Source: Rhodobacter calidifons (GTDB lineage Bacteria > Pseudomonadota > Alphaproteobacteria > Rhodobacterales > Rhodobacteraceae). Taken from it: 64,000 nucleotides of DNA. Under the pieces are notes generated by a model, which saw nothing but the letters and a program-made list of their open reading frames with translations, did not search any database and was not told where the DNA came from. Below are positions 1-8,521 of this stretch, piece by piece. The DNA lies in NCBI RefSeq assembly GCF_011174775.1, contig NZ_JAANHS010000006.1, positions 186,001 through 250,000 of the forward strand, given 5' to 3'. Positions within the stretch are counted from its first letter, which is position 1. Every line of letters begins with the position of its first letter. A program made the position numbers and the translations under genes.

Positions 1-1
1 G

Positions 2-661
2 CTGCCCCTGGTCGAGGAAGCGCGGGGGGGCACGCTGTGCCTGGAGGACATCGAGGCGATGCCGTCCGCGTTGCAGGCGCGGCTGCTGACCTTCATCAAC
101 GATCAGGGCACGCCGCCGGAAACCCGGATCATCGCGATCTGCAACAGCCATGCCCCGGACACCACGCTGGAGCAGTCGCTGCGGCCGGACCTCTATTACC
201 GTCTGGGGGCGATGACGATCCTGCTGCCCCCGCTTCGGACGCGGGGCGAGGATATCCTGCAACTGTTCAACCGCCTGTCGGAGCAGTTCGCCGAGGAATA
301 CGGCTGCGAGGCTCCGCAGGTGACGGCGCAGGAGGCCGCGCAGCTGTTGCAGGCGCCCTGGCCGGGGAATGTGCGGCAGCTGGTCAACATCGCGGAACGG
401 GCGGTGTTGCAGAACCGGCGGGGGTCGGGGTCGATTGCCAGTCTCCTCATGGCCGAGAACGAGGCTTCGGGGCCGGCGCTGACAACGGAAGGCAAGCCGT
501 TGAAAGACTATGTCGAGGCCTTCGAGCGGATGCTGATCGACAACACGATGCGGCGGCACAAGGGGTCGATCGTGGCGGTGATGGAGGAGCTGTGCCTGCC
601 GCGCCGGACGCTGAACGAGAAGATGGCCAAGTACGGGCTGAGCCGGAGCGACTATGTCTGA
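2..661 (+). CDS. Sigma-54-dependent response regulator, C-terminal part (DctD type), cut by the window start
   Basis: The visible 219 residues are the second half of the AAA+ sigma-54 activation domain and a Fis-type DNA-binding domain. The motif RPDLYYRL lies near residue 61 and WPGNVRQL near residue 120, both hallmarks of sigma-54 activators. The C-terminal 50 residues (RRHKGSIVAVMEELCLPRRT) form the Fis-like helix-turn-helix. Such proteins use ATP to remodel RNA polymerase bound by sigma-54. The sequence resembles C4-dicarboxylate regulators (DctD), but the receiver domain that would show which sensor it answers to lies outside the window. The frame is open from base 2. Family call is firm; the DctD assignment is an inference. 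Confidence 0.85.
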   Translation: MPLVEEARGGTLCLEDIEAMPSALQARLLTFINDQGTPPETRIIAICNSHAPDTTLEQSLRPDLYYRLGAMTILLPPLRTRGEDILQLFNRLSEQFAEEYGCEAPQVTAQEAAQLLQAPWPGNVRQLVNIAERAVLQNRRGSGSIASLLMAENEASGPALTTEGKPLKDYVEAFERMLIDNTMRRHKGSIVAVMEELCLPRRTLNEKMAKYGLSRSDYV

Positions 662-865
662 CCCCGTAGCTTCCCACGCGTGGGTAGGTCTTCGCGGCCA
701 GTGAAAACAAGGGCTTGGCTGTGGGCATCAGGGTTGCGTCAGGATTTGCCCGCGCCTGAGGGGTGGCTCTGCGTGGCCCCTTCCGGCCCTTGAACGGCGA
801 AGCCGGACTTGCCTCAGGCCCGCGTTGCATGGCTTTCTCGGCGGAGGACTCGCAGGGGTGGCAAG

Positions 866-1166
866 GTGCGGAACCGGTGGATCGGGGCAGGGCTGGTGCT
901 GACTCTGGGCGTGCCGCTTGCCTTGCAGGGCGGGCTGGCCTGGAAACTGCACGCGGTCGAGGCGGGCTTGCGCGCGAATCCCCGGCTGCACGACATGGGA
1001 CCGGGCGCTTGCCATCCCGCTGGCCCCGCGCAACACGACCCGGGCCGACGATGGTGCCGTCGGGACCGAGGCGGCGATGCGGGCGATCTGCCCGACGGAA
1101 CCGGGCGAGCCGGAGTCGGTCTGCCGGTGGCGTCAGGGTCATCGAGTGCCCGAAACACGCCTGTGA
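866..1166 (+). pseudogene. Possible frame-disrupted small exported protein
   Basis: From a GTG at 866 one frame encodes RNRWIGAGLVLTLGVPLALQ, which looks like a signal anchor, and continues to about residue 45 (NPRLHDM). At about 990-1005 the protein-like sequence jumps to the +1 frame, which reads ALAIPLAPRNTTRADDGAVG and stops at 1166. Both halves show the strong GC third-position bias of the neighbouring genes, while the other frames at each place do not. I infer one small secreted or lipoprotein-like gene interrupted by a one-base change. No family is recognised. A sequencing error, or two unrelated spurious frames, are alternatives. Confidence 0.35.
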
Positions 1167-1553
1167 CAGGGCCGTGAAATTCGCCATTGCCCTTCCTGCG
1201 GCTTGCCCATAGGGTCGGCCAGAGGCAGTCCGCTGCCCGAAGAATTCTCTCCCTTGGGGCCCGGGCGCGTGAAATTCGTGTCCCCTCAGAGGAGCCGGAT
1301 CGGTCGCAAGGCCGTGCACTTTGCCCGCAAGTCTTTGGATTTGTTGGCTGAATTAGGTGAATGGCCCGAAAGGCCTTTCAGTTGCAACCGCGATGAGGCG
1401 TGTGAGTATCTTGCGCAACGGATCAGACGACCCCACGGGTCGCAGACCGCTGCATGTGCCCGCTGCCCGCGCCCAGACAAGCCGCCCCGCCCGTATCGAC
1501 CTTCCGTCCGGCCCGCCGGACGACCCGTTGCGCCCGGGGCGCAGTGGACCAAC
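1167..1553 (+). other. Long non-coding leader of RNase E gene
   Basis: There is no convincing gene in these 387 bases. The RNase E frame stays open upstream to 1203, but that part has no RNase E-like sequence and none of the RNase E codon character, so I treat it as 5' leader. A short AT-richer patch at about 1330-1365 could hold the promoter. Small hairpins are possible, for example around 1428-1441 (GACCCCACGGGTC). In other bacteria rne mRNA is autoregulated through a long leader; that this applies here is inference. Confidence 0.4.
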
Positions 1554-4310
1554 ATGTCAAAGAAAATGCTTATCGATGCCACCCATCCCGAGGAAACCCG
1601 GGTGGTCGTGGTTGACGGAAACAAGGTCGAAGAGTTCGACTTCGAGACCGTGAACAAGCGCCAGCTGGCCGGGAACATCTACCTGGCCAAGGTGACGCGG
1701 GTCGAACCCTCGCTGCAGGCGGCCTTCGTGGAATATGGCGGCAATCGCCACGGGTTCCTGGCCTTTGCCGAAATCCACCCCGATTACTATCAGATCCCGG
1801 TGGCCGACCGGAAAGCCCTGCTTGAGGAAGAGCGGGCGATGGCGCGGGCCGAGGAGGAAGAGGACAACCGTCGTTCGCGCCGGCGCCCGCCGCGGCCTGC
1901 GGCCAGGGCCGAGCAGGTGAAGTCGGACGATATGGTGACCGAGGGCCCGTCCGGGATGGATGTGGTCGATCTGGGCGAGGACGAGGTTGCCGACGGGCCG
2001 CTGGTGCAGGCTGCCGAAGCGGGGCAGATGGATGCCCCCGAAGATCAGGACCATGACCACCACGATCACGACCACCACAACGAGTCGGTCGAAAACGGTT
2101 CTGACGGGCATTACCGTGCGGTGGACCATGCCAGTGACACCGACGACGAGATCGAATCGATCGCCGAGGAGGATCTGGCCGAGGAGATTGCCGCTCCGCG
2201 CCGTCCGCGTGCCCGGCGCTACAAGATCCAGGAAGTCATCAAGGTCCGGCAGATCATGCTGGTCCAGGTGGTCAAGGAGGAACGCGGCAACAAGGGCGCG
2301 GCGCTGACCACCTATCTGAGCCTTGCGGGCCGCTATTGCGTGCTGATGCCGAACACGGCGCGGGGCGGCGGGATTTCCCGCAAGATCACCAATGCGGTGG
2401 ACCGCAAGAAGCTGAAGGAGATCGCGAACGAGCTGGAGGTGCCGGAAGGCGCGGGCCTGATCGTGCGCACGGCGGGGGCCAAGCGCACCAAGCCCGAGAT
2501 CAAGCGCGACTACGAATATCTGATGCGGCTGTGGGAGCAGATCCGCGAGCTGACGCTGAAGTCGATCGCTCCGGCCAAGATCTACGAGGAAGGCGATCTC
2601 ATCAAGCGGTCGATCCGGGATCTTTACAGCCGCGAGATCGACGAGGTGCTGGTCGAGGGCGAGGCAGGCTATCGCACCGCCAAGGACTTCATGCGGATGA
2701 TCATGCCGAGCCATGCAAAGCAGGTCGTCCGCTATCAGGACCCGGTGCCGCTGTTCGCGAGATACGGGGTCGAGGGCTATCTGGCCAGCATGTTCAACCC
2801 GGTCGTGCAGCTGAAATCCGGTGGCTACATCGTGATCGGCGTGACCGAGGCGCTGGTGGCGATCGACGTGAACTCGGGCCGCGCCACCAAGGAAGGGTCC
2901 ATCGAGGAGACGGCGCTGAAGACGAACCTGGAAGCCGCCGAGGAGATCGCGCGCCAGCTGCGCCTGCGCGACCTGGCGGGGCTGATCGTCATCGACTTCA
3001 TCGACATGGAAGAGCGCAAGAACAATGCCGCGGTCGAGAAGCGTCTGAAGGACAAGCTGAAGACGGACCGCGCGCGCATCCAGGTGGGGCGGATCTCGGG
3101 CTTCGGCCTTCTGGAGATGAGCCGGCAGCGCCTGCGCCCGGGGATGCTGGAATCGACGACCCAGCCCTGCCCGCATTGCCATGGCACGGGGTTGATCCGG
3201 TCGGACGATTCGATGGCGTTGCAGGTTCTGCGCGCGCTGGAGGAGGAAGGGACGCGGAAGCGGTCGAAGGAGGTGCTCTTGAAGGCGCCGGTGGGGATCG
3301 TGAACTACCTCTTCAACGCCAAGCGGGAGCATGTGGCGCTGATCGAGGCGCGCTATGGCATGGCGGTGCGGATCGAGGCGGACCCGATGATGGTGTCGCC
3401 CGATTATTCCATCGAGAAGTTCAAGACCGCGATCCGGGCGGTGCCGGAGGGTCCGGTCGTGTCGGGCCATGCCGGGCTGATGGGCGCTCCGGTGGAGGAA
3501 GAGGACGACGCGGATATCGTCGAGGATCTGGTCGAGGAGGAGGCCGAGGAGGCGGAAGCCGCGACCGGAGCGCAGCCGCCCGCGGCGACGGGAGAGGGCG
3601 ACGGCCAGCCGGGACGCAAGAAGCGCCGGCGGCGCCGGCGCCGGCGCGGCGGCCAGCGCGAGGCCGGCGCGGCGATGACCGAAGGCGGCGAGGCTGGCGA
3701 CGAGGCTGGCGACGAGGAGGGGGTCGAGAAGGGGGTCGACGCGATCCCGGACGCTTCGCCCGAGGCCACCGCGGAGGGCGCCGCCGTGGAAGCCGGGTCC
3801 GAACCGGCCCCGGCCCTCGAGGCGAGCCCAGCGGCCAAGCCGAAGCGGACCCGCAAGCCGCGCGGGACGAAGGCCGAGGCGGTGGCAGTGGAAACGGCGC
3901 CAGACGCCGGATCCCCTGCGGAGCCCGTGGCCGGATCCATGACAGAGCCGGCAGCCGAGCCCGAGGTGACGGCAGTGGCGGCCGCGCCCGAGGCGACGCC
4001 TGCGCCGAAGAAGCGGACCAGTCGGGCCAAGGCGGCCAGCCCGGCCGAAGCGCAGGCTGCGCCGGCCGAGGAAGCGGTGAAGCCCAAGGCGCGGGCACGC
4101 ACGAAGGCGGCAGCGGAGCCCGCGACTGAGCCCGCTCCTGCGCCCCAGGCGGCCGCGCCCGCGGCAGCCCCGGCGCTGGCCCCCGATCCCGGTCTGGTGG
4201 CGGTGGCCGAGACGGTGATCCCGGATCCGGCCGAAGCCGAGACCCCGGCCCCGGAAGCGGAGGAACCCGCCAGGCCCAAGCGCAAGGGCTGGTGGTCGCT
4301 GGGGCGCTGA
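1554..4310 (+). CDS. rne: Ribonuclease E
   Basis: This is the endoribonuclease of mRNA turnover and rRNA/tRNA processing and the usual degradosome scaffold. The 918-residue protein starts MSKKMLIDATHPEETRVVVV, the normal N-terminus, which is why I chose ATG 1554 over the longer open frame. An S1-type RNA-binding region is split by an acidic insert (about residues 85-225) with a His/Asp-rich run. Catalytic-site sequences VAIDVNSG (D near residue 437) and IVIDFIDMEE (D near 480) are present, as is the zinc-link CPHCHGTG near 537. After about residue 640 the protein becomes acidic, then strongly basic (RRRRRRR), then Ala/Pro-rich, ending KRKGWWSLGR. This matches alphaproteobacterial RNase E rather than RNase G. 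Confidence in identity is very high. Confidence 0.97.
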   Translation: MSKKMLIDATHPEETRVVVVDGNKVEEFDFETVNKRQLAGNIYLAKVTRVEPSLQAAFVEYGGNRHGFLAFAEIHPDYYQIPVADRKALLEEERAMARAEEEEDNRRSRRRPPRPAARAEQVKSDDMVTEGPSGMDVVDLGEDEVADGPLVQAAEAGQMDAPEDQDHDHHDHDHHNESVENGSDGHYRAVDHASDTDDEIESIAEEDLAEEIAAPRRPRARRYKIQEVIKVRQIMLVQVVKEERGNKGAALTTYLSLAGRYCVLMPNTARGGGISRKITNAVDRKKLKEIANELEVPEGAGLIVRTAGAKRTKPEIKRDYEYLMRLWEQIRELTLKSIAPAKIYEEGDLIKRSIRDLYSREIDEVLVEGEAGYRTAKDFMRMIMPSHAKQVVRYQDPVPLFARYGVEGYLASMFNPVVQLKSGGYIVIGVTEALVAIDVNSGRATKEGSIEETALKTNLEAAEEIARQLRLRDLAGLIVIDFIDMEERKNNAAVEKRLKDKLKTDRARIQVGRISGFGLLEMSRQRLRPGMLESTTQPCPHCHGTGLIRSDDSMALQVLRALEEEGTRKRSKEVLLKAPVGIVNYLFNAKREHVALIEARYGMAVRIEADPMMVSPDYSIEKFKTAIRAVPEGPVVSGHAGLMGAPVEEEDDADIVEDLVEEEAEEAEAATGAQPPAATGEGDGQPGRKKRRRRRRRRGGQREAGAAMTEGGEAGDEAGDEEGVEKGVDAIPDASPEATAEGAAVEAGSEPAPALEASPAAKPKRTRKPRGTKAEAVAVETAPDAGSPAEPVAGSMTEPAAEPEVTAVAAAPEATPAPKKRTSRAKAASPAEAQAAPAEEAVKPKARARTKAAAEPATEPAPAPQAAAPAAAPALAPDPGLVAVAETVIPDPAEAETPAPEAEEPARPKRKGWWSLGR

Positions 4311-4353
4311 GGACAGCGCCTCGTCCGACTTCGTCTCCGCGTCGTGGGTGCGA

Positions 4354-4366
4354 CCCCGCGTCGGGG
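4354..4366. terminator. Short GC hairpin between convergent rne and tusA-like genes
   Basis: CCCCG-CGT-CGGGG forms a 5-bp stem between two genes that point at each other. It has no U-tract, so it may only weakly terminate. Just upstream (4322-4342) is a CTTCGTCTC-containing block that resembles the inverted repeats found at other gene ends in this window. Confidence 0.35.
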
Positions 4367-4382
4367 AGGCATCCGCGCCCGG

Positions 4383-4613
4383 TCAGCCCTTGCGGATCAG
4401 GTGCAGGGTGACCGCGCCTTCGGCCCGGCTGCCGAGATAGCTGTGACCGGCCTCGGCGCAGAAATGCGGCAGGTCGACCGCGGCCATCGCATCGGTCGCG
4501 CGGACGCAGAGCACGCGACCGGCGGCCAGCGCTATCAGCCGCTTGCGCGCCCGCAGCACGGGCAGGGGGCAAAGCAGCCCCTCGCAATCCACCATCTCGT
4601 CCCAGTCCGGCAT
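4383..4613 (-). CDS. TusA/SirA-family sulfur carrier protein
   Basis: The 76-residue protein carries the family signature CPLPVLRARK with the sulfur-accepting Cys at residue 15, preceded by VDCEGLLCP. Length and fold pattern are those of single-domain TusA-like proteins. These relay persulfide sulfur in tRNA 2-thiouridine synthesis, molybdenum cofactor metabolism or sulfur oxidation; which partner is used here cannot be read from sequence. It lies convergent to rne and divergent from ccdA. The ccdA neighbour also handles thiol redox chemistry, but shared regulation is not shown. Confidence 0.88.
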   Translation of the reverse strand: MPDWDEMVDCEGLLCPLPVLRARKRLIALAAGRVLCVRATDAMAAVDLPHFCAEAGHSYLGSRAEGAVTLHLIRKG

Positions 4614-4725
4614 GCGGGCGGTGTAGCCGGCGCGGGGCGGCGAGGCAAGGTTACAGACCAGCCACGCGCATGTGACGGGCTGACCCGGTGACGGGGGCGG
4701 CGAAAGCGGCTATCCCGGGCGGGAC

Positions 4726-5481
4726 ATGTTCGGAATCGAGATCATTGACGCTGCCCTTCTGCCCGCGATGCTGGTCGCGCTGGCGGCGGGCGTCCTGTCC
4801 TTCCTGTCGCCTTGCGTCCTGCCCATCGTGCCGCCCTATCTGGCTTATATGGGGGGCATCTCGGTCGGCGACATGCGCGACGGGGTGGACCGGCACCGGG
4901 TGATCCTGCCGGCGCTGTTCTTCGTCATGGGGCTTTCGACGATCTTCCTGCTGCTGGGGTTCACCGCCTCGGCCTTCGGCAGTTTCGTGTTGCAGAACCA
5001 GCAGCTTCTGGCGCGCATCTCGGGCGTGATGATCATCATCTTCGGGCTGCACTTCCTGGGCCTGTTCCGCATCCCGATCCTGGACCGCGAGATGCGGATG
5101 GATGCGGGCGACCGCGGCGGGTCGGCCTTTGGCGCCTATGTGCTGGGCCTTGCCTTCGCCTTCGGCTGGACGCCCTGCATCGGGCCGCAACTGGGGGCGA
5201 TCCTGTCGCTGGCGGCGCAGGAAGGCAGCATGCCGCGCGGGACGCTTCTACTGGGCGTCTATGCCCTGGGGCTGGGGCTGCCCTTCCTGTTGGCGGCCGC
5301 TTTCATCGAGAAATCAATGGCCCTGATGGCAAGGCTGAAGCGCCACATGAAGCTGATCGAGCGGTTGATGGGCGGGCTTCTCGTCGTTGTCGGGCTGGCG
5401 CTGCTGACCGGCGCCTTCACCGATTTCAGCTACTGGATGCTGGAGACCTACGAGGTCCTTGGACTGCCCCTGCCGGGCTGA
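4726..5481 (+). CDS. ccdA: Cytochrome c biogenesis protein CcdA (DsbD-like transmembrane thiol transporter)
   Basis: This inner-membrane protein moves reducing equivalents from cytoplasmic thioredoxin to periplasmic thiols, keeping apocytochrome c cysteines reduced for haem attachment. The 251 residues contain six hydrophobic segments, the normal number. The two redox cysteines sit in the conserved contexts LSPCVLPIVP (near residue 30) and GWTPCIGP (near residue 150). The gene is followed after 64 bases by the hydrolase/P450 pair on the same strand, but no functional tie is evident. Identity is firm. Confidence 0.95.
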   Translation: MFGIEIIDAALLPAMLVALAAGVLSFLSPCVLPIVPPYLAYMGGISVGDMRDGVDRHRVILPALFFVMGLSTIFLLLGFTASAFGSFVLQNQQLLARISGVMIIIFGLHFLGLFRIPILDREMRMDAGDRGGSAFGAYVLGLAFAFGWTPCIGPQLGAILSLAAQEGSMPRGTLLLGVYALGLGLPFLLAAAFIEKSMALMARLKRHMKLIERLMGGLLVVVGLALLTGAFTDFSYWMLETYEVLGLPLPG

Positions 5482-5545
5482 TCGCCGGATCGGAGCCTTT
5501 CCTCTGGCTTGCCAGCCGTTAAGGTAGGCCGGGCAGACTGGCGGG

Positions 5546-6781
5546 ATGGGCGTGGCAGCAGCGGGCAACAGGGCGGGCGACGGGGCGGGCGGGACCGGGA
5601 CGGGCGTCTTCCGGCGTCGGGTGCTGTACATTCCCGGCTACGACCCCTTCCCGCCGCGCCGCTATCGCGAGCTGTACCGGACCGAGGGCGCCGCGCAGGC
5701 GGTGATCTCGGGCCATGAGCTGTCGGTCGCTCCGGGCCAGGGCGAGGGTTACGGCTGGCAGGTGCACGCGCGGATCGACGGGCGCGAGGTCGAGGCGGCG
5801 GTCGAGGTGCTGGTCTGGTCCGATCTGGTCAGGGCCTCGATGGGCCGGGGCATCGCCGGGACCTATGCGCAGCTGGTCCGGACGGCCTGGCTTTACCTGC
5901 GTTCGGGCGCGCTGTTCCGGCTGATCCGGCTGCGCAAGGGGCCGATGATCGCCGCGCTTTATCCGGCGGTGCTGCTGGTCTTGCAGGGGCTGGTGGCGCT
6001 GGCCCTGGGCGCGCTGCTGCTGCGGGCGACCTCCGGCCTGCCGTGGGGCCTGGGCTGGCTGCTTGCGGCGGGGGCGGTCTGGGCGGTTCTGGCGGGCTTT
6101 CGCCGGCTGGATCGGCGGCTTTTCGTCTATTACCTGATGCATGACTATGCCTATACCACCATCGCGGACGGCGCCTATCCGCCGGCACTGGAGGCGCGGC
6201 TGGCGCAGTTCCGCGGCCGGGTGCGGGCGGCCTTGGCCTCGGGCGTGGACGAGGTGCTGGTGGTCGGCCATTCCTCGGGCGTGCATCTGGGGGTTTCGGT
6301 GCTGGCCGATCTGATTCGCGAGGGCGTTGCGGACCGGCCGGCGCTGGGCTTCCTGAGCCTGGGCCATGCGGTGCCGATGGTGTCCTTCCTGCCGGGCGCC
6401 GCGCGGCTGCGGGGGGACCTGGCCTATCTGTCCACGCGCGAGGAGGTGACCTGGGTGGACGTCTCGGCCCCCGGCGACGGGTGCAGCTTTGCGCTGTGCG
6501 ACCCGGTGGCGGTCAGCGGGGTCGCTCCGCCGGGCCAGCGCTGGCCGCTGATCCTGTCGGCGGCCTTCACGCAGACGCTGAGCCCGGAACGCTGGCGGGC
6601 GCTGCGGCGGCGGTATTTCCGGCTGCATTTCCAGTATCTCTGCGCCTTCGACCGGCCCGGGGACTACGACTATTTCCGCATCACGGCGGGGCCCTTGACG
6701 CTGGCCGAGCGGTTCCGGGGCCGGAAGCCCTCGGCCAGCCGGATCGCCACGCCGCTGTCGCCGTTCCGGGACGTTGCATGA
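5546..6781 (+). CDS. Membrane-embedded alpha/beta-hydrolase-like protein of unknown function
   Basis: The 411-residue protein begins with a Gly/Ala-rich stretch followed by RRRVLYIPGYDPFPPRRYRE, reminiscent of a hydrolase oxyanion-hole strand. Two adjacent hydrophobic helices lie near residues 130-195. A nucleophile-elbow-like motif VVGHSSGVHLG (GHSSG) is near residue 238, and a possible catalytic Asp lies near 300 (SAPGDG). I infer a membrane-anchored esterase or lipase, but substrate and even activity are unproven. Its stop overlaps the start of the cytochrome P450 gene (ATGA), so the two are almost certainly cotranslated. The start at 5546 is the best available ATG but gives a low-complexity N-terminus. 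Confidence 0.7.
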   Translation: MGVAAAGNRAGDGAGGTGTGVFRRRVLYIPGYDPFPPRRYRELYRTEGAAQAVISGHELSVAPGQGEGYGWQVHARIDGREVEAAVEVLVWSDLVRASMGRGIAGTYAQLVRTAWLYLRSGALFRLIRLRKGPMIAALYPAVLLVLQGLVALALGALLLRATSGLPWGLGWLLAAGAVWAVLAGFRRLDRRLFVYYLMHDYAYTTIADGAYPPALEARLAQFRGRVRAALASGVDEVLVVGHSSGVHLGVSVLADLIREGVADRPALGFLSLGHAVPMVSFLPGAARLRGDLAYLSTREEVTWVDVSAPGDGCSFALCDPVAVSGVAPPGQRWPLILSAAFTQTLSPERWRALRRRYFRLHFQYLCAFDRPGDYDYFRITAGPLTLAERFRGRKPSASRIATPLSPFRDVA

Positions 6782-8103
6782 CCCCGCCCAAGCCGGAACC
6801 GCGGGCGGAGAGGGTGTCGCTCTGGGGGCATCTGCGGGCCTTCCGGCGCGACATCCTGTCGGCACAGCCCGCACGGCTCTACCGCGCCTGGATGGCCGAG
6901 TTCCGGACGCCCTTCTTCGAGAGCTATCTGTGCAACGATCCCGCGCTGGTGCGGCGGGTGCTGGACGAGCGGCCGCAGGATTTTCCGAAATCGGACCGGG
7001 TGACAGAGGGGTTGCGCCCGCTGCTGGGCCGGTCGGTCTTTGTCACCAACGGCGAGGAGTGGCTGCGCCAGCGGCGGATCATCGACCCGGCCTTCGAGGG
7101 CGGGCGGCTGCGCGAGGCCTTCCCGGCGATCCGGGCTGCGGCCGAGGCGGCGGTTGCGCGGATGGGGACGGGTGAGGTGGAGGTCGAGCTGGCCGCCAGC
7201 CATGCCGCGGCGGATGTGATCTTCCGCACGCTGTTTTCCATTCCGATCGAGGATCGGGTGGCGCAGGCGGTATTCCACGAGTTCCGGGCCTATCAGCGGT
7301 CGGCCCCGATCCTGAACCTCGGGGCCTTCCTGCGGCTGCCGCCCTGGGTGCCGCGGCTGCACCGGGGGGCGACGCGGCGGTCGGCCCGGGTGATCCGGAG
7401 GCTGATCGAGGGCCTGACGGCCGAGCGGGCGGCGGCGATTGCGGCAGGGCGCGCCCCGCAGGACCTGGCGACCAAGATCATGACGACGCCGGACCCGGTG
7501 ACGGGGGCGCCGTTCGGGACCGGGGAAATGGTCGATCAGGTGGCGATCTTCTTCCTGGCCGGGCACGAGACCAGCGCCTCGGCCCTGGCCTGGGCGCTGT
7601 ATCTGCTGGCGACGCATCCCGAGGTGCAGGAGCGGGTCGCGGCAGAGGCGCAGGGCTTGCGGCCGGAGTTCGGGGTGGTGGGGTCGCTGCGCCTGACCCG
7701 CGATGTGTTCCGCGAGGCGCTGCGGCTGTATCCTCCGGTGCCGATGCTGGTGCGCGAGACGGCAGGCGAGGAGGAGTTCCGCGGACGGCAGGTGAAGCGG
7801 GGCGCGCAGGTGGTCATCAGCCCCTGGCATCTGCACCGGCATGAAAGGTTGTGGGAAAGGCCGGATGCCTTCGACCCCGACCGCTGGTCGGGCGCAGTGC
7901 CGCAGGGGGGCTATCTGCCCTTCTCGCGCGGGCCGAGGGTGTGCCCGGGGGCGGGGTTCGCGATGCTGGAGGGCACGCTGATGCTGGCGCATCTGGTCCG
8001 CGCCTTCCGCTTCGAGGCGCTGCCCGACCGCGTGCCGGTGCCGGTGGCGCATCTGACGGTGCGGGCGCGGGACGGGATCTGGCTGCGGGTGTCGCGGCGG
8101 TAG
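6778..8103 (+). CDS. Cytochrome P450
   Basis: The 441-residue haem monooxygenase shows all P450 landmarks: the I-helix oxygen-activation motif AGHETSAS at about residue 260, the ExxR pair E313/R316 (EALRLYPPVP), and the haem loop FSRGPRVCPG with the thiolate Cys389. The start is the ATG in the ATGA overlap with the upstream hydrolase-like gene. The sequence has no N-terminal membrane anchor, so it is probably soluble and needs a ferredoxin system, none of which is nearby. The substrate is unknown; coupling to a lipase-like membrane protein hints at a lipid or fatty-acyl substrate, which is inference only. Confidence 0.93.
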   Translation: MTPPKPEPRAERVSLWGHLRAFRRDILSAQPARLYRAWMAEFRTPFFESYLCNDPALVRRVLDERPQDFPKSDRVTEGLRPLLGRSVFVTNGEEWLRQRRIIDPAFEGGRLREAFPAIRAAAEAAVARMGTGEVEVELAASHAAADVIFRTLFSIPIEDRVAQAVFHEFRAYQRSAPILNLGAFLRLPPWVPRLHRGATRRSARVIRRLIEGLTAERAAAIAAGRAPQDLATKIMTTPDPVTGAPFGTGEMVDQVAIFFLAGHETSASALAWALYLLATHPEVQERVAAEAQGLRPEFGVVGSLRLTRDVFREALRLYPPVPMLVRETAGEEEFRGRQVKRGAQVVISPWHLHRHERLWERPDAFDPDRWSGAVPQGGYLPFSRGPRVCPGAGFAMLEGTLMLAHLVRAFRFEALPDRVPVPVAHLTVRARDGIWLRVSRR

Positions 8104-8118
8104 GCGGGCAGGGTGGCC

Positions 8119-8159
8119 GGTCTGCGCCAGACCGTCGTCGGGCGGGCGCCGTGCCCGCC
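8119..8159. terminator. Two hairpins between convergent P450 and purS genes
   Basis: GGTCTG-CGC-CAGACC (8119-8133) is followed by GGCGGGC-GCCGT-GCCCGCC (8141-8159). They sit in the 65-base gap between genes on opposite strands and could end transcripts from both sides, though neither has a U-tract. Confidence 0.45.
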
Positions 8160-8168
8160 GGACCGGCG

Positions 8169-8408
8169 TCAGACGAGTTCGACGCGGTAGCTTTCGATGA
8201 CGGTGTTGGCCAGAAGCCTTTCGCACATCGCCCGGACGGCGGTCTCGGCCTGCGCCGGGTCGGTCTCGGCCAGGTCCAGCTCGATCACCTTGCCCTGCCG
8301 CACGCCGGTCACGCCGGCAAAGCCGAGCGATCCGAGCGCGTGGCGGATCGCCTCGCCCTGCGGATCCAGGACGCCGGACTTGAGCATGACGGTGACACGG
8401 GCTTTCAT
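8169..8408 (-). CDS. purS: Phosphoribosylformylglycinamidine synthase subunit PurS
   Basis: The 79-residue protein (MKARVTVMLKSGVLDPQGEA) is a full-length PurS, the small bridging subunit of the three-part FGAM synthase (PurL-PurQ-PurS) in purine synthesis. The family pattern VTVMLKxGVLDPQG and the Gly/Val-rich GVTGVRQGKVIELDL segment are clear. It lies 113 bases downstream of purC on the same strand. The usual third member, purQ, does not follow; the next gene is P450 on the opposite strand, so purQ must be elsewhere. The start is ATG 8408. Confidence 0.95.
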   Translation of the reverse strand: MKARVTVMLKSGVLDPQGEAIRHALGSLGFAGVTGVRQGKVIELDLAETDPAQAETAVRAMCERLLANTVIESYRVELV

Positions 8409-8521
8409 CGGGGCCTCCGGTGTTGCGATGCAGCGGTCCTTAGCGAAGGCGCGGGCAGGGGGCAAGGCGGGCCGGAGGCAGGGCGGGCAGAATCCCCGGC
8501 GCCGGGCACCGGCCTGCGGGA

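Noticed and set aside
447-1319. 290-codon minus-strand frame near the left end
   Set aside because: It overlaps the sigma-54 activator gene on the other strand and encodes a Pro/Arg/Ala-rich sequence without recognisable domains.
1203-1553. N-terminal extension of RNase E
   Set aside because: The extra 117 residues are Cys/Arg/Pro-rich and unlike any RNase E start, and the normal MSKKMLIDA N-terminus begins at 1554.
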